Below the pieces are notes generated by a model, which had not been told where the DNA came from, did no database searches, and saw only the letters and a list, made by a program, of their open reading frames with translations. Source: an uncultured Veillonella sp. (lineage in GTDB: Bacteria > Bacillota > Negativicutes > Veillonellales > Veillonellaceae). From it: a stretch of 23,232 nt of DNA. Shown one piece after another: positions 14,282-22,968 of the stretch. The stretch is from NCBI RefSeq assembly GCF_900545205.1, contig NZ_UQYC01000024.1, positions 1-23,232 of the forward strand. Direction: 5' to 3'. The position numbers and the translations under genes are program-made. Each line of letters opens with the position of its first letter. Position 1 is the stretch's first letter.

Positions 14282-15871
14282 ATGAAAACGAAACGATTAC
14301 AATTGATGATAATGGCAACTTTGTTTTTAGGTGTAAATATTGGCGGTGCATCTGTTGCACAAGGGGCTACATTGCAACATAAAAGTGCAGTAGTGACTAA
14401 AAAGCCAACGCCGAAATCAACAGTATCTACAACAAATGTATCGAAAGTAAATACGACGAAGCGGTCAACTTTTCGACCACTTGTAACTAAACCGGCTCCA
14501 AAGCCTGTGACAAAAGTGACTACAAAGTCTAATGCAACTAAGGCTGCAGCAACAGCTCAAAAGCCTGTTGCAAAATCTACAGTTATTAGTGCCAAGGCTA
14601 CAACGGTAAAGCCAGCTGCATCTAAGGCTGTAAAAACTTCTGATGCCAATAGTATTAAAGCTAATACGGCTGCTATTACGCGTAATAAAGTAGGTTCTGT
14701 TGTTACACCTGCTACGGAGCGTGTAGAAAATGTACCAAATGTACGCGTGTTATTGGGTAGTCGCAGTTCCGATGCTACAGTTACATCTACTGCTAATCTG
14801 GTTGTGTTAAATAGTGCTAATGGTCAAGTAAGTACAATCAGTGCAAACCGTGGTACCTCTGTTGGTATTCGAAGTGGGAAAATTGCTGTCAATGGCAAGG
14901 CCATTGATACGGTAGTTACATTAAAACCAGCCAATAGTGATGCACCATTCTTGTTTGAAGGCAAAGGCTATCGTGGAGGACTTACATTACGTGCTAATAA
15001 TGGAAAGATGATGGTCATTAATTCTGTACCTCTTGAAGACTATCTTTATGGCGTAGTTCCGCAAGAGGTCGTTCCATCTTGGCCTGCAGCTGCACTAGAA
15101 GCACAAGCTGTAGCGGCTCGAACTTATGCTCTTCACACTATGGAAGAGAATAAAGGTAAACTGTATGATGTGAGTACGTCCACAGATCACCAAGTCTATA
15201 ATGGGGTTAGTGGTGAAACGCAAGCTACTACAAATGCAGTTAATAAAACAAAGGGGATGGTTATGTTATATAATCAACGCCCTATTAATGCTTTATTCCA
15301 TTCTGATGGTGGCGGCTATACTGAGGATAGTGTCAATGTTTGGGGTAGCGATGTACCGTATTTGAAAGGTGTAAAGGATTTTAGTACTGGCACATCTACA
15401 TCGAACTGGACAGTGACTACTTCTCGTCAGGCCCTTGAAAGTAAGCTTAACGCAGCTAGTAAAGGGGTTGGCAAATTGAAGAGCATTCAATTGACACCTC
15501 TTGGCAAGCCAGGTCAACAAACATCTGACCGCGGTGTATCTGGTCGCATTAAGAGTGCTACTTTCATAGGTACCTCTGGCAAAACGACCATTGATGGGGA
15601 TTCTTTACGCAGTATTTTAGGCTTGAAATCAACACTATTTGATTTTTATGTAAATCATAACCCAGCTAAAGATACAGGTAAGGCGTATCATAATTTTACT
15701 GGTAGCAATGATACTGTCTATATTAAAGGCCACGGTTGGGGACATGGTCTTGGTATGTCTCAATGGGGCGCTGCAGAAATGGCTAAGCGTGCGACACCAG
15801 GGGATACAAATTATTACCAAACTATTTTGCGTCACTACTATAGTGGCATTACATTAAAGAAAATGTACTAA
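14282..15871 (+). CDS. SpoIID/LytB-domain cell-wall protein
   Basis: This 529-residue exported protein has a signal peptide (MKTKRLQLMIMATLFLGVNI onward, likely cleaved after about residue 29, AQGA). A low-complexity region rich in Lys, Thr, Ala, Pro and Ser (about 34-135) may bind the wall or span the periplasm. The SpoIID/LytB domain follows (about 152-515). It shows LEDYLYGVVPQEV (251-263) with E262 in the position of the presumed catalytic acid, WPAAALEAQAVAARTYAL (267-284), and GHGWGHGLGMSQWGA (483-497). SpoIID-type enzymes cut glycan strands as lytic transglycosylases after peptide removal. The genus is not known to sporulate, so a vegetative role in peptidoglycan turnover or outer-membrane linkage is likely. 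It starts 2 bases after ruvB. Confidence 0.9.
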   Translation: MKTKRLQLMIMATLFLGVNIGGASVAQGATLQHKSAVVTKKPTPKSTVSTTNVSKVNTTKRSTFRPLVTKPAPKPVTKVTTKSNATKAAATAQKPVAKSTVISAKATTVKPAASKAVKTSDANSIKANTAAITRNKVGSVVTPATERVENVPNVRVLLGSRSSDATVTSTANLVVLNSANGQVSTISANRGTSVGIRSGKIAVNGKAIDTVVTLKPANSDAPFLFEGKGYRGGLTLRANNGKMMVINSVPLEDYLYGVVPQEVVPSWPAAALEAQAVAARTYALHTMEENKGKLYDVSTSTDHQVYNGVSGETQATTNAVNKTKGMVMLYNQRPINALFHSDGGGYTEDSVNVWGSDVPYLKGVKDFSTGTSTSNWTVTTSRQALESKLNAASKGVGKLKSIQLTPLGKPGQQTSDRGVSGRIKSATFIGTSGKTTIDGDSLRSILGLKSTLFDFYVNHNPAKDTGKAYHNFTGSNDTVYIKGHGWGHGLGMSQWGAAEMAKRATPGDTNYYQTILRHYYSGITLKKMY

Positions 15872-15882
15872 TAAGGATTGCG

Positions 15883-16908
15883 ATGAAAGTTACAGATTTT
15901 GATTATGAATTACCAGAGGAACTAATTGCTCAACATCCTGTAGAGCCTCGTGATACAGCGAGACTGTTGACCTTAGACAAGGTTACAGGTGAGGTTGCGC
16001 ATAAAGAGCATTTTTACGATTTGCTAGATGAACTCCACGAAGGTGATGTACTTGTATTTAATAATACAAAGGTTATTCCTGCGAGATTATATGGCCAACG
16101 TCAAGGCTCTGGTGGCAAGGTTGAGGTGTTGCTCCTCACACCATGTGGTGAAAATCGCTGGGAATGTCTTGTTAAACCTGGTAAAAAATGTCCTATTGGT
16201 CAAGTTATCGAATTTGATGACCGATTAAGTGGGACCGTTATAGATAAAACAGAATTTGGAGGTCGTATCATTGAATTCACTTGCGATGGTGTATTTGACG
16301 ATGTGATACAAGAAATTGGTGAAATGCCATTACCTCCATATATTCATGAGAAGTTAGAAGATAAAGATCGTTATCAAACTGTTTATGCTAAGGAAAAAGG
16401 TTCAGCTGCAGCTCCAACCGCAGGGCTTCACTTTACACCTGAACTATTAGAAAAGATAAAAGCGAAAGGTGTAGAGTTAGAATTTGTTACATTGCATGTT
16501 GGCCTTGGAACATTTAGACCTGTATCAGCAGAGACAATTGAGGACCATGAAATGCATAGTGAGTTTTTCGTCGTTTCTCAAGATACAGCTGATCGTATTA
16601 ATGCGGCTAAAAGAAACGGACGCCGTATTATTGCGGTAGGTACTACTTCTGTGCGTACTCTTGAGTCAGCTACTAATGATGGCGGTGTCTTACAAGGCAT
16701 TAGTGGATGGACACAAATCTTTATCTATCCTGGCTACAAATTTAAGATGATTGATGCATTGGTAACGAATTTCCACTTGCCTCAATCTACATTATTAATG
16801 TTGATTAGTGCATTGGCTGGTCGTGAACACTGTTTAGCGGCCTACGAAGAAGCTGTACGCGAACGTTATCGTTTCTTTAGCTTCGGCGATGCTATGTTTA
16901 TACGTTAG
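15883..16908 (+). CDS. queA: tRNA preQ1(34) S-adenosylmethionine ribosyltransferase-isomerase QueA
   Basis: QueA transfers the ribosyl part of S-adenosylmethionine to preQ1 at position 34 of tRNA to make epoxyqueuosine. The 341 residues open with the family block VTDFDYELPEELIAQHP and contain DVLVFNNTKVIPARL, AAPTAGLHFTPELL, HVGLGTFRPV and AVGTTSVRTLES. It lies directly before tgt, its pathway predecessor, with an 8-base gap containing GGAGGG. No preQ1 riboswitch is visible, and preQ1 biosynthesis genes are not in the window. Confidence 0.97.
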   Translation: MKVTDFDYELPEELIAQHPVEPRDTARLLTLDKVTGEVAHKEHFYDLLDELHEGDVLVFNNTKVIPARLYGQRQGSGGKVEVLLLTPCGENRWECLVKPGKKCPIGQVIEFDDRLSGTVIDKTEFGGRIIEFTCDGVFDDVIQEIGEMPLPPYIHEKLEDKDRYQTVYAKEKGSAAAPTAGLHFTPELLEKIKAKGVELEFVTLHVGLGTFRPVSAETIEDHEMHSEFFVVSQDTADRINAAKRNGRRIIAVGTTSVRTLESATNDGGVLQGISGWTQIFIYPGYKFKMIDALVTNFHLPQSTLLMLISALAGREHCLAAYEEAVRERYRFFSFGDAMFIR

Positions 16909-16916
16909 GAGGGACT

Positions 16917-18032
16917 ATGCCGAGTATTATTTATGAATTACAAAAGACATGTCCTCACACGGGGGCTCGTGCTGGTTTATTGCATACGCCACATGGTACC
17001 TTCCAAACGCCTATGTTTATGCCTGTAGGTACACAAGCTACAGTTAAAACTATGACGCCTGAGGAATTAAAGGCGATGGGTTCTCAAGTCATCTTGAGCA
17101 ATACATACCATTTATTCTTACGTCCTGGTCCTGAACTCGTAGAAGAAGCAGGTGGGTTACATAAATTTATGAACTGGGATCAAGCTATTTTAACTGATAG
17201 CGGTGGATTCCAAGTTTTCAGCTTAGGCGATATGCGTAAAATTACTGAGGAGGGTGTAACCTTTAGATCTCATATTGATGGGTCTAAACAGTTTTTATCT
17301 CCAGAGGTGGCAACAAAGGTACAAGAGCAATTAGGTTCTGATATTGCCATGGCTTTTGACGAATGTATTCCCTATCCAGCGGATCATGATTATGCGAAAC
17401 GCTCAACAGCTCGTACCACACGTTGGGCTCATCGTTGCCAAGAGGCTCGTAAAGCCCATGACCGTCAAGGTATGTTTGGTATTGTTCAAGGTGGTATGTA
17501 CAAAGATTTACGCAAGCAAAGTGCGGAAGAACTCGTAGCTATGGATTTTGAAGGCTATAGTATCGGTGGCTTATCCGTCGGAGAGCCTCATGATTTGATG
17601 AATGAAATCTTAGAATATACTACGCCACTATTGCCAACTAACAAGGCTCGTTATTTGATGGGTGTTGGTACGGCGGATTGCCTTGTAGAAGGCGTAGCAC
17701 GTGGTATTGATATGTTCGACTGCGTGTATCCTACACGGGTTGCTCGAAATGGTATGGCTATGACTTGGAATGGTCGCCTTAATATTCGAAATGCGCAGTT
17801 TGCTCATGATTGGGGCCCGTTAGAAGAAGGCTGCCAATGTTATACATGTAAAAATTATTCTCGCGCTTATATTCGTCACTTGTATAAGGCGGAAGAAATT
17901 TTGGCATTGCGTCTCGTAACTTACCATAATCTTTACTTCTTGCTTGAGTTTATGCGTCAAATGAGACAAGCCATCTTGGAAGATCGGTTCCCCCGATTTA
18001 GAATGCAATTTTGGGATAGCTTTAAAAAATAG
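16917..18032 (+). CDS. tgt: Queuine/preQ1 tRNA-guanine transglycosylase
   Basis: Tgt exchanges guanine 34 in GUN-anticodon tRNAs for preQ1. The 371 residues carry the active-site block TDSGGFQVFSL (D94 as the general acid/base), DECIPYP (148-154), GIVQGG (188-193) and DCVYPTR (268-274) with nucleophile D268. The zinc ligands C306, C308, C311 and H337 lie near the C terminus. GGAGGG before the ATG serves as RBS. All key residues are present. Confidence 0.98.
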   Translation: MPSIIYELQKTCPHTGARAGLLHTPHGTFQTPMFMPVGTQATVKTMTPEELKAMGSQVILSNTYHLFLRPGPELVEEAGGLHKFMNWDQAILTDSGGFQVFSLGDMRKITEEGVTFRSHIDGSKQFLSPEVATKVQEQLGSDIAMAFDECIPYPADHDYAKRSTARTTRWAHRCQEARKAHDRQGMFGIVQGGMYKDLRKQSAEELVAMDFEGYSIGGLSVGEPHDLMNEILEYTTPLLPTNKARYLMGVGTADCLVEGVARGIDMFDCVYPTRVARNGMAMTWNGRLNIRNAQFAHDWGPLEEGCQCYTCKNYSRAYIRHLYKAEEILALRLVTYHNLYFLLEFMRQMRQAILEDRFPRFRMQFWDSFKK

Positions 18033-18042
18033 CAATTAAGTC

Positions 18043-18071
18043 TAGTCAAATCTATATTAGGTGGCTATACT
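18043..18071 (+). promoter_or_regulatory. Candidate promoter of yajC-secDF
   Basis: TAGTCA (18043-18048) and TATACT (18066-18071) are spaced by 17 bases in the only sizeable gap (77 bases) between tgt and yajC. The octamer TATACTAG recurs at 18093-18100, running into the AGGAGG RBS. No terminator is seen after tgt, so read-through from the ruv-queA-tgt operon is also possible. Confidence 0.45.
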
Positions 18072-18109
18072 AGAAAAGAAAAACATATTTATTATACTAG
18101 GAGGATAAA

Positions 18110-18400
18110 ATGGAAGATATTTTACAAGTGTTGCAAACTAGCTGGCCTATTTTGTTGATGGTCGTAATCTTTTATTTCTTATTGTGGCGTCCACAAAAGA
18201 AACAACAAAAAGAGCGCGCTAATTTGTTAGGCAGCTTGAAGAAAGGCCAAAAAATCGTTACTATCGGCGGTATTTATGGCGAAATCGTTGAACTTGATGA
18301 TGAAAAAGTAAAGGTTCAAGTATCTGAAAAAGTAGAGTTAACATTTGCACGTTCTGCAATTGCTAACGTTCTTTCCAAGAAAAACAAGGAAGAAAAATAA
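18110..18400 (+). CDS. yajC: Preprotein translocase subunit YajC
   Basis: This 96-residue protein has one N-terminal membrane helix (about 11-27, WPILLMVVIFYFLLW), the family block RPQKKQQKE (28-36) and a cytosolic GxKIVTIGGIYGEIVEL region. YajC associates with SecDF and the Sec translocon. AGGAGG precedes the ATG. It overlaps the next gene by one base (TAATG). Confidence 0.95.
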   Translation: MEDILQVLQTSWPILLMVVIFYFLLWRPQKKQQKERANLLGSLKKGQKIVTIGGIYGEIVELDDEKVKVQVSEKVELTFARSAIANVLSKKNKEEK

Positions 18401-18966
18401 TGAATACAAAGGAAGCAGTGCGCCGGGCGTGCAAGGCCCAGCGCGCTGCTTTATCCGTTGCTGATTGTCATAGATGGACTACGCTTTTGACAGATCAAAT
18501 TGTTAATAGTCCTGAGTATATATCAGCTAATACCATTATGGCCTATTTGGCGATGCCCAAGGAGGCCAATTTAGACGATGTTATTCGTCATGCTTTAGAA
18601 CATGGTAAATCCGTATATGTTCCAGTATGTACAGATAAGACGACCATGATTGCCGTTCGTCTTAAGTCTCTAGAATCTATCACTCGTGGTGTGTTAAATA
18701 TACGCATTCCCTCTGAGCCATACGAGGTTATTAATCCACATGACTTGGATTTGATTTTAGTGCCTGGTGCTGGCTTTGACCGTCAAGGCGGTCGCATGGG
18801 GATGGGGAATGGGTATTACGATCGATTTCTCAAGGAACTTTCACCACGTACATTTATGGGCGTATGCTGGTCAGTACAATTGTGGGATACACCAATCCCA
18901 ATGGATGAACTGGACCAACGGATGAGCAAAATTGTAACGGAGCAAGGCGTTATACATTGCGTATAG
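18400..18966 (+). CDS. 5-formyltetrahydrofolate cyclo-ligase
   Basis: This 188-residue protein matches 5-formyl-THF cyclo-ligase (methenyl-THF synthetase), which converts 5-formyl-THF to 5,10-methenyl-THF with ATP. The signature FDRQGGRMGMGNGYYDRF (126-143) contains the glycine-rich nucleotide loop and GYYDR motif. The N-terminal basic helix (KEAVRRACKAQRAAL) would bind polyglutamate or phosphate. It is placed between yajC and secD, coupled to yajC by TAATG. Folate metabolism has no obvious link to protein export, so this is probably operon sharing rather than shared function. Confidence 0.92.
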   Translation: MNTKEAVRRACKAQRAALSVADCHRWTTLLTDQIVNSPEYISANTIMAYLAMPKEANLDDVIRHALEHGKSVYVPVCTDKTTMIAVRLKSLESITRGVLNIRIPSEPYEVINPHDLDLILVPGAGFDRQGGRMGMGNGYYDRFLKELSPRTFMGVCWSVQLWDTPIPMDELDQRMSKIVTEQGVIHCV

Positions 18967-18987
18967 TAGTAGAAGGGAGCAACTATT

Positions 18988-20262
18988 TTGAACGGTAAAG
19001 CTATTATCAAGTTTTTAGTAGTCATTGCTGCCATCATTGGATTGTTTGCGTATTTTATTCAACCATTAGCAGGCTCTTTGAAACAAGGCCTAGACTTGCA
19101 AGGTGGTACGCACATCGTATTGGAAGCAGAGGACTCTGCCACTGGTACAGCTGACAATGATGCAGTGGAACGGGCGAAGCAAATCTTAGAGCGTCGTATT
19201 AATGAAATGGGTTTGTCTGAACCACTAGTACAACGTGAAGGTGCTCGTCGTATTATCATCGAATTGCCAGGTGTAAAAGATCCTGACGAAGCGATTAAAC
19301 GTATCGGTAAGACAGCAGTCTTGGAATTTAAAAACGACCAAGGTCAAACTGTTATGACTGGTGATGATTTAAAAGATGCAAAAGAAGAGTTAGGTCAAAA
19401 TAAACAACCACTCGTTGCTATTGAATTAAGCGATGAAGGGGCTAAGAAATTTGCTGATTTAACATCTAAAAATATTGGTCGTCGTATTGCCATTACATTG
19501 GATGGTAAAGAATTGACTAATCCTGTAGTACAACAAGCAATTACAGGTGGTAAAGCAACTATCTCTGGTAGTCAAAGCTTAGAAGAAGCTAAAGACTTGG
19601 CTATTTTATTACGTTCTGGTGCATTGCCTGTTAAAATTAATGTATTGGAAGTACGTACAGTTGGTCCTTCTTTGGGTCAAGACTCCAAGGATAAATCTGT
19701 TGTAGCCTTCAGTGCTGGTATTGCAATGATCATGATTTTCTTGGTTATTTTATATCGTTTTTCTGGTATTGTAGCTAATATTGCATTACTTGTTTATGTT
19801 ATGCTCTTATTGCTTGTATTAGGTAAAGGCTTTAATGCGACTATGACATTGCCAGGTATCGCGGGTATTATCTTATCCATGGGTGTTGCTGTAGATGCGA
19901 ACATTCTTATCTTTGAACGTTTTAAAGAAGAGGTGTTCTCCGGTAAGTCCATGCGTGTAGCCATGGAAGCTGGTTTCAGTCGTGCTTTAGCAACAATTAC
20001 AGATGCGAACGTATCTGTTATCATTACTGCTGCTATCTTGACAATCTTAGGCTCTGGCCCTGTAAAAGGTTTCGCTATCAGCTTAGGCGTAGGTGTTGTT
20101 GTAAGTATGTTCACAGCGATTACTGTGAGCCATTTCTTATTGCGCTTATTAATCGATTGTAACTTTACAAACCATCCATTCTGGTTTGGTGCGAATATCT
20201 CTCCAAGCACAAGTGCTGACGCATTTGCACCAAAATCTTTGAAAGGAGGTAAACGCAAATGA
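18988..20262 (+). CDS. secD: Protein translocase subunit SecD
   Basis: SecD pairs with SecF to use proton motive force for late steps of Sec export. The 424 residues have an N-terminal helix (6-25), the GLDLQGGTHIVLEAE motif (34-48), a large extracytoplasmic domain (about 50-230) and five C-terminal helices. The conserved GVAVDANILIFERF (299-312) carries the proton-path Asp D303. The start is TTG 18988, preceded by AGAAGGGAG; the N terminus fits the family. It overlaps secF by 4 bases (ATGA). Confidence 0.96.
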   Translation: MNGKAIIKFLVVIAAIIGLFAYFIQPLAGSLKQGLDLQGGTHIVLEAEDSATGTADNDAVERAKQILERRINEMGLSEPLVQREGARRIIIELPGVKDPDEAIKRIGKTAVLEFKNDQGQTVMTGDDLKDAKEELGQNKQPLVAIELSDEGAKKFADLTSKNIGRRIAITLDGKELTNPVVQQAITGGKATISGSQSLEEAKDLAILLRSGALPVKINVLEVRTVGPSLGQDSKDKSVVAFSAGIAMIMIFLVILYRFSGIVANIALLVYVMLLLLVLGKGFNATMTLPGIAGIILSMGVAVDANILIFERFKEEVFSGKSMRVAMEAGFSRALATITDANVSVIITAAILTILGSGPVKGFAISLGVGVVVSMFTAITVSHFLLRLLIDCNFTNHPFWFGANISPSTSADAFAPKSLKGGKRK

Positions 20263-21155
20263 CATTAGACGTAATTAAGCATCATCGTTGGTGGTTTGCA
20301 ATTTCCTCCACACTTGTTATTATCAGTTTGATTTCCATCTTTACTAAAGGCTTTAACTTTGGTATTGATTATACTGGTGGTACGATTGTTGAAGTTGTAT
20401 TTGATCAACCTGTAGAGGTTAGTCAAGTTCGTGACGTCCTAAAAGAATATAATCTTGAAAACGCACAAATTCAGCTTTCTGGAGATACTACTGGTGATAC
20501 AGCGGGCGAAGACGTAATGATTCGTACACGTAATCTTGAGCCTAGTGAAAGTGCCGCTGTGATTGAATCTTTGACTAAATCTATTGGTAACAATACAGTT
20601 AAACGTATTGAAACTGTAGGTGCTGTAATTGGTTCCGAAGTTACAGAACATGCGTTGTTAAATCTTGTTATAGCGTTTGCGGCATTAGCATTATATATTT
20701 CTTATCGTTTTGAATATAAAGTTGCTATTTCTGCTCTCGTTGCAATTTTCCATGATTTGATTATGGTTCTTGGTGTATTCTCTTATTTCCAATTAGAAAT
20801 TGATGCGTCTTTCTTGGCGGCTATTCTTACGGTTGTAGGTTACTCCATGAATGAATCTGTAGTTATCTTTGACCGTGTTCGTGAAAATACACATACACAT
20901 AAACGTTCTGATACATTTGCAGATCTTGCGAATGCATCTATTACACAAAGTATTCACCGTAGTTTCTATACATTGGCTACCGTTATGTTTGCCTGTGTAT
21001 CCCTCTATCTATTCGGTGGGGACACTACAAAGAACTTTGCTCTTTGTATGATTATTGGTTTTGCTAGTGGTGCGTACTCCTCTATCTGCGTAGCTACATC
21101 CTTATGGGTTATGTGGAAGAGTCGCAACAAAAACGATATCCGCAATCAACAATAA
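20259..21155 (+). CDS. secF: Protein translocase subunit SecF
   Basis: SecF is the partner of SecD. The 298 residues have an N-terminal helix (12-30), GIDYTGGTIVEV (35-46), a short extracytoplasmic domain, and five helices including VGYSMNESVVIFDRVREN (193-210). The usual form of the last motif is GYSxNDTVV; here Glu-Ser replaces Asp-Thr, a conservative but noticeable change at the proton-path acid. Its RBS AAAGGAGG (20241-20248) lies inside the end of secD. Confidence 0.96.
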   Translation: MTLDVIKHHRWWFAISSTLVIISLISIFTKGFNFGIDYTGGTIVEVVFDQPVEVSQVRDVLKEYNLENAQIQLSGDTTGDTAGEDVMIRTRNLEPSESAAVIESLTKSIGNNTVKRIETVGAVIGSEVTEHALLNLVIAFAALALYISYRFEYKVAISALVAIFHDLIMVLGVFSYFQLEIDASFLAAILTVVGYSMNESVVIFDRVRENTHTHKRSDTFADLANASITQSIHRSFYTLATVMFACVSLYLFGGDTTKNFALCMIIGFASGAYSSICVATSLWVMWKSRNKNDIRNQQ

Positions 21156-21164
21156 TATATGATG

Positions 21165-21231
21165 CTTTTACCTATTGTTGGTAAAAGTATAAGAACCTCT
21201 CTGTATTATATTCAGAGAGGTTCTTTGTTTA
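21165..21231 (+). terminator. Terminator after secF with preceding hairpin
   Basis: A perfect 13-base-pair stem, AAGAACCTCTCTG (21191-21203) with CAGAGAGGTTCTT (21213-21225), is followed by TTTGTTT. Just before it, CTTTTACC (21165-21172) pairs with GGTAAAAG (21180-21187). Together they close the yajC-secF operon. Confidence 0.9.
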
Positions 21232-21315
21232 TGTATCATCTACTAATAAATTATTACTATGGATAGCTCATACATATATGTATAGGATATATGTACATAG
21301 TAAGGTCTATACTTA

Positions 21316-21344
21316 TTGAATTCTTTGTACAGGGGGCGTAAAAT
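21316..21344 (+). promoter_or_regulatory. Promoter of the MFS transporter gene
   Basis: TTGAAT (21316-21321) and TAAAAT (21339-21344) are separated by exactly 17 bases, and the start codon follows 37 bases later. Upstream (21270-21300) are short AT-rich inverted repeats built on CATATATG/TATATG, possible regulator sites but low in information. Confidence 0.6.
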
Positions 21345-21380
21345 AGCAAAGTAACACAATGCTGAAAAGGGGATAGATAG

Positions 21381-22556
21381 ATGGATCCAAATCGATTATG
21401 GAGCCCTGCTTTTATAAACTATGGTATAAGCAGTGGCATTTTATATATGACACAATATGTTCTCGTAGCAGCCTTGCCGATAGTCATAACCTCTGAATTA
21501 AGTGGAAGTGATTTAGATGCGGGATTAGCGATGACCTATTTTCAAATAGGCACAATTGTATGTAGGCTCTTTGCAGGTCGCTTGATTGATGGCTTTAATA
21601 AACGAGTTGTATTACTATTATCAACTGCTTTATTTTTCATCATTATGGGGCTCTTTAATTTTACAACCTCTTTAGAAGCCATCTTTGTATTGCGGGGGCT
21701 ACATGGTGTTGTATTTGCTTTAGGCACAACTGTAATGGCGGCGTTGGCGGTATTGGTGTTACCTCCTAATAGAAAGGGGGAGGGCATCAATATGTTTGCT
21801 ATCTTTTCGAATGTGGCAATGGTGTTGGGGCCTGCAATAGGCTTATATGCACTTGCTTCATATGGTAGTATAGCTCTCTATCTTTTCTTAACTATTATGA
21901 CAGGGTTAGTCCTAGTATTGAGTAATTGTATTCCCTTATCAAAAGAATTAGCAACGCCTAAACCATCTACTCACAAAGGGTGGAATATATCTCAATTTAT
22001 TGAAAAAAGAAGTTTACCTTGGGCTTTAATGGGACTGTTTATTGGCTTTACCTATTCTGGTGTGTTAGTATTTATTCCCATTGAGTTAAATAGTATGGGG
22101 GCTGGTATTTGGGGCAGTGCATTTTTTGCTATCTTTGCTGTAATGATTATAATCAGTCGCCCTTTAGTAGGAAAAGCATATGCTCGGTATGGCTCTAAAT
22201 ATATTATCTACCCTGGCCTAGTACTCTTTATACTAGGACTGTTAGCATTAGGAATAGCGACTACGCCATTAACTATAATCTTAACGGCCCCTCTGTTAGG
22301 TTTAGGTTATGGTGCAGCACAACCAGCATTTCAAGCGTTAGCCATTCAATCAGCACCAATCGAACGAGCTGGTGTATCAACAGCAACATATTTTTTAGCA
22401 TTAGATATAAGTGTGGGTGCTGGATCTGTCATTCTTGCTCTGTTAGCTAGTGCTATAGGGTATCAGTATCTTTATATGTTTACTGCAGTGATAATGATTG
22501 TAGCACTAGCTTTATATCATATATGGATTAAGAGGTATACGCCTCTAGAACTGTAA
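21381..22556 (+). CDS. Major facilitator superfamily transporter
   Basis: This 391-residue protein has about 12 hydrophobic segments in two halves. The cytoplasmic motif A GRLIDGFNKR (66-75) lies between helices 2 and 3, and LRGLHGVVFALGTTVMAAL matches the helix 4 motif region. The central loop is at about 192-210 (KELATPKPSTHKGWN). It most resembles drug- or sugar-efflux-type MFS proteins, but the substrate is not identifiable. AAAAGGGGA lies about 8 bases before the ATG. It is transcribed alone: terminators stand on both sides. Confidence 0.9.
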   Translation: MDPNRLWSPAFINYGISSGILYMTQYVLVAALPIVITSELSGSDLDAGLAMTYFQIGTIVCRLFAGRLIDGFNKRVVLLLSTALFFIIMGLFNFTTSLEAIFVLRGLHGVVFALGTTVMAALAVLVLPPNRKGEGINMFAIFSNVAMVLGPAIGLYALASYGSIALYLFLTIMTGLVLVLSNCIPLSKELATPKPSTHKGWNISQFIEKRSLPWALMGLFIGFTYSGVLVFIPIELNSMGAGIWGSAFFAIFAVMIIISRPLVGKAYARYGSKYIIYPGLVLFILGLLALGIATTPLTIILTAPLLGLGYGAAQPAFQALAIQSAPIERAGVSTATYFLALDISVGAGSVILALLASAIGYQYLYMFTAVIMIVALALYHIWIKRYTPLEL

Positions 22557-22621
22557 AACATAAATAGTGATATAGTAAAAGCTAATAACAGTATTAGACT
22601 ATCAGACACAATATAATAATC

Positions 22622-22667
22622 AATCCTTAGAATGTATTTTATAGTATGTTCTAAGGATTTTTCTTTT
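22622..22667 (+). terminator. Terminator after the MFS gene
   Basis: AATCCTTAGAA (22622-22632) pairs perfectly with TTCTAAGGATT (22649-22659), followed by a T-rich run (TTTTTCTTTT from 22658). From here to 22843 I see no gene with a ribosome-binding site. The stretch is A/T-rich and may act partly as an UP region for the rRNA promoters. Confidence 0.85.
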
Positions 22668-22843
22668 ATAAAACAGTTATACGTTTATAGGTTTATAAGA
22701 TAGTACTTAAAAATAATATGAATAAAAAGAAAAGAAAAAATAGTATTATACAATTTAAATCCCTAAATAATAAGAAATTAAAAGAAGATTACAAAGACGG
22801 TGGTGAAGATTAAATGAAGTTGTGAAAATGACGACTTTATGTG

Positions 22844-22871
22844 TTGACGATATTTTTATTTATGCTATACT
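22844..22871 (+). promoter_or_regulatory. rRNA operon promoter P1
   Basis: TTGACG (22844-22849), a 16-base spacer and TATACT (22866-22871), preceded by TGC as an extended -10. The inverted repeat ACGACTT (22831-22837) and AAGTCGT (22877-22883) brackets the promoter. Confidence 0.8.
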
Positions 22872-22939
22872 TATACAAGTCGTTAGGACACAGCACAAAC
22901 GACAAGCAAAAAACTTCTAAAAAAGTTTTGAAAAAGTGC

Positions 22940-22968
22940 TTGACGGAATGAGCTGAACTTGATAGAAT
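22940..22968 (+). promoter_or_regulatory. rRNA operon promoter P2
   Basis: TTGACG (22940-22945), a 17-base spacer and TAGAAT (22963-22968). The -10 lies in the centre of the inverted repeat ACTTGAT (22957-22963) and ATCAAGT (22970-22976). Tandem promoters are normal for rRNA operons. Confidence 0.78.

Noticed and set aside
21260..21305. CATATATG/TATATG repeats upstream of the MFS gene as a regulator site
   Set aside because: They are low-complexity A/T palindromes expected by chance in such DNA; mentioned only as context.
22718..22813. A 31-codon frame starting MNKKKRKNSIIQFK before the rRNA promoters
   Set aside because: No ribosome-binding site, no promoter, and a lysine/asparagine-heavy composition expected from A-rich noncoding DNA.
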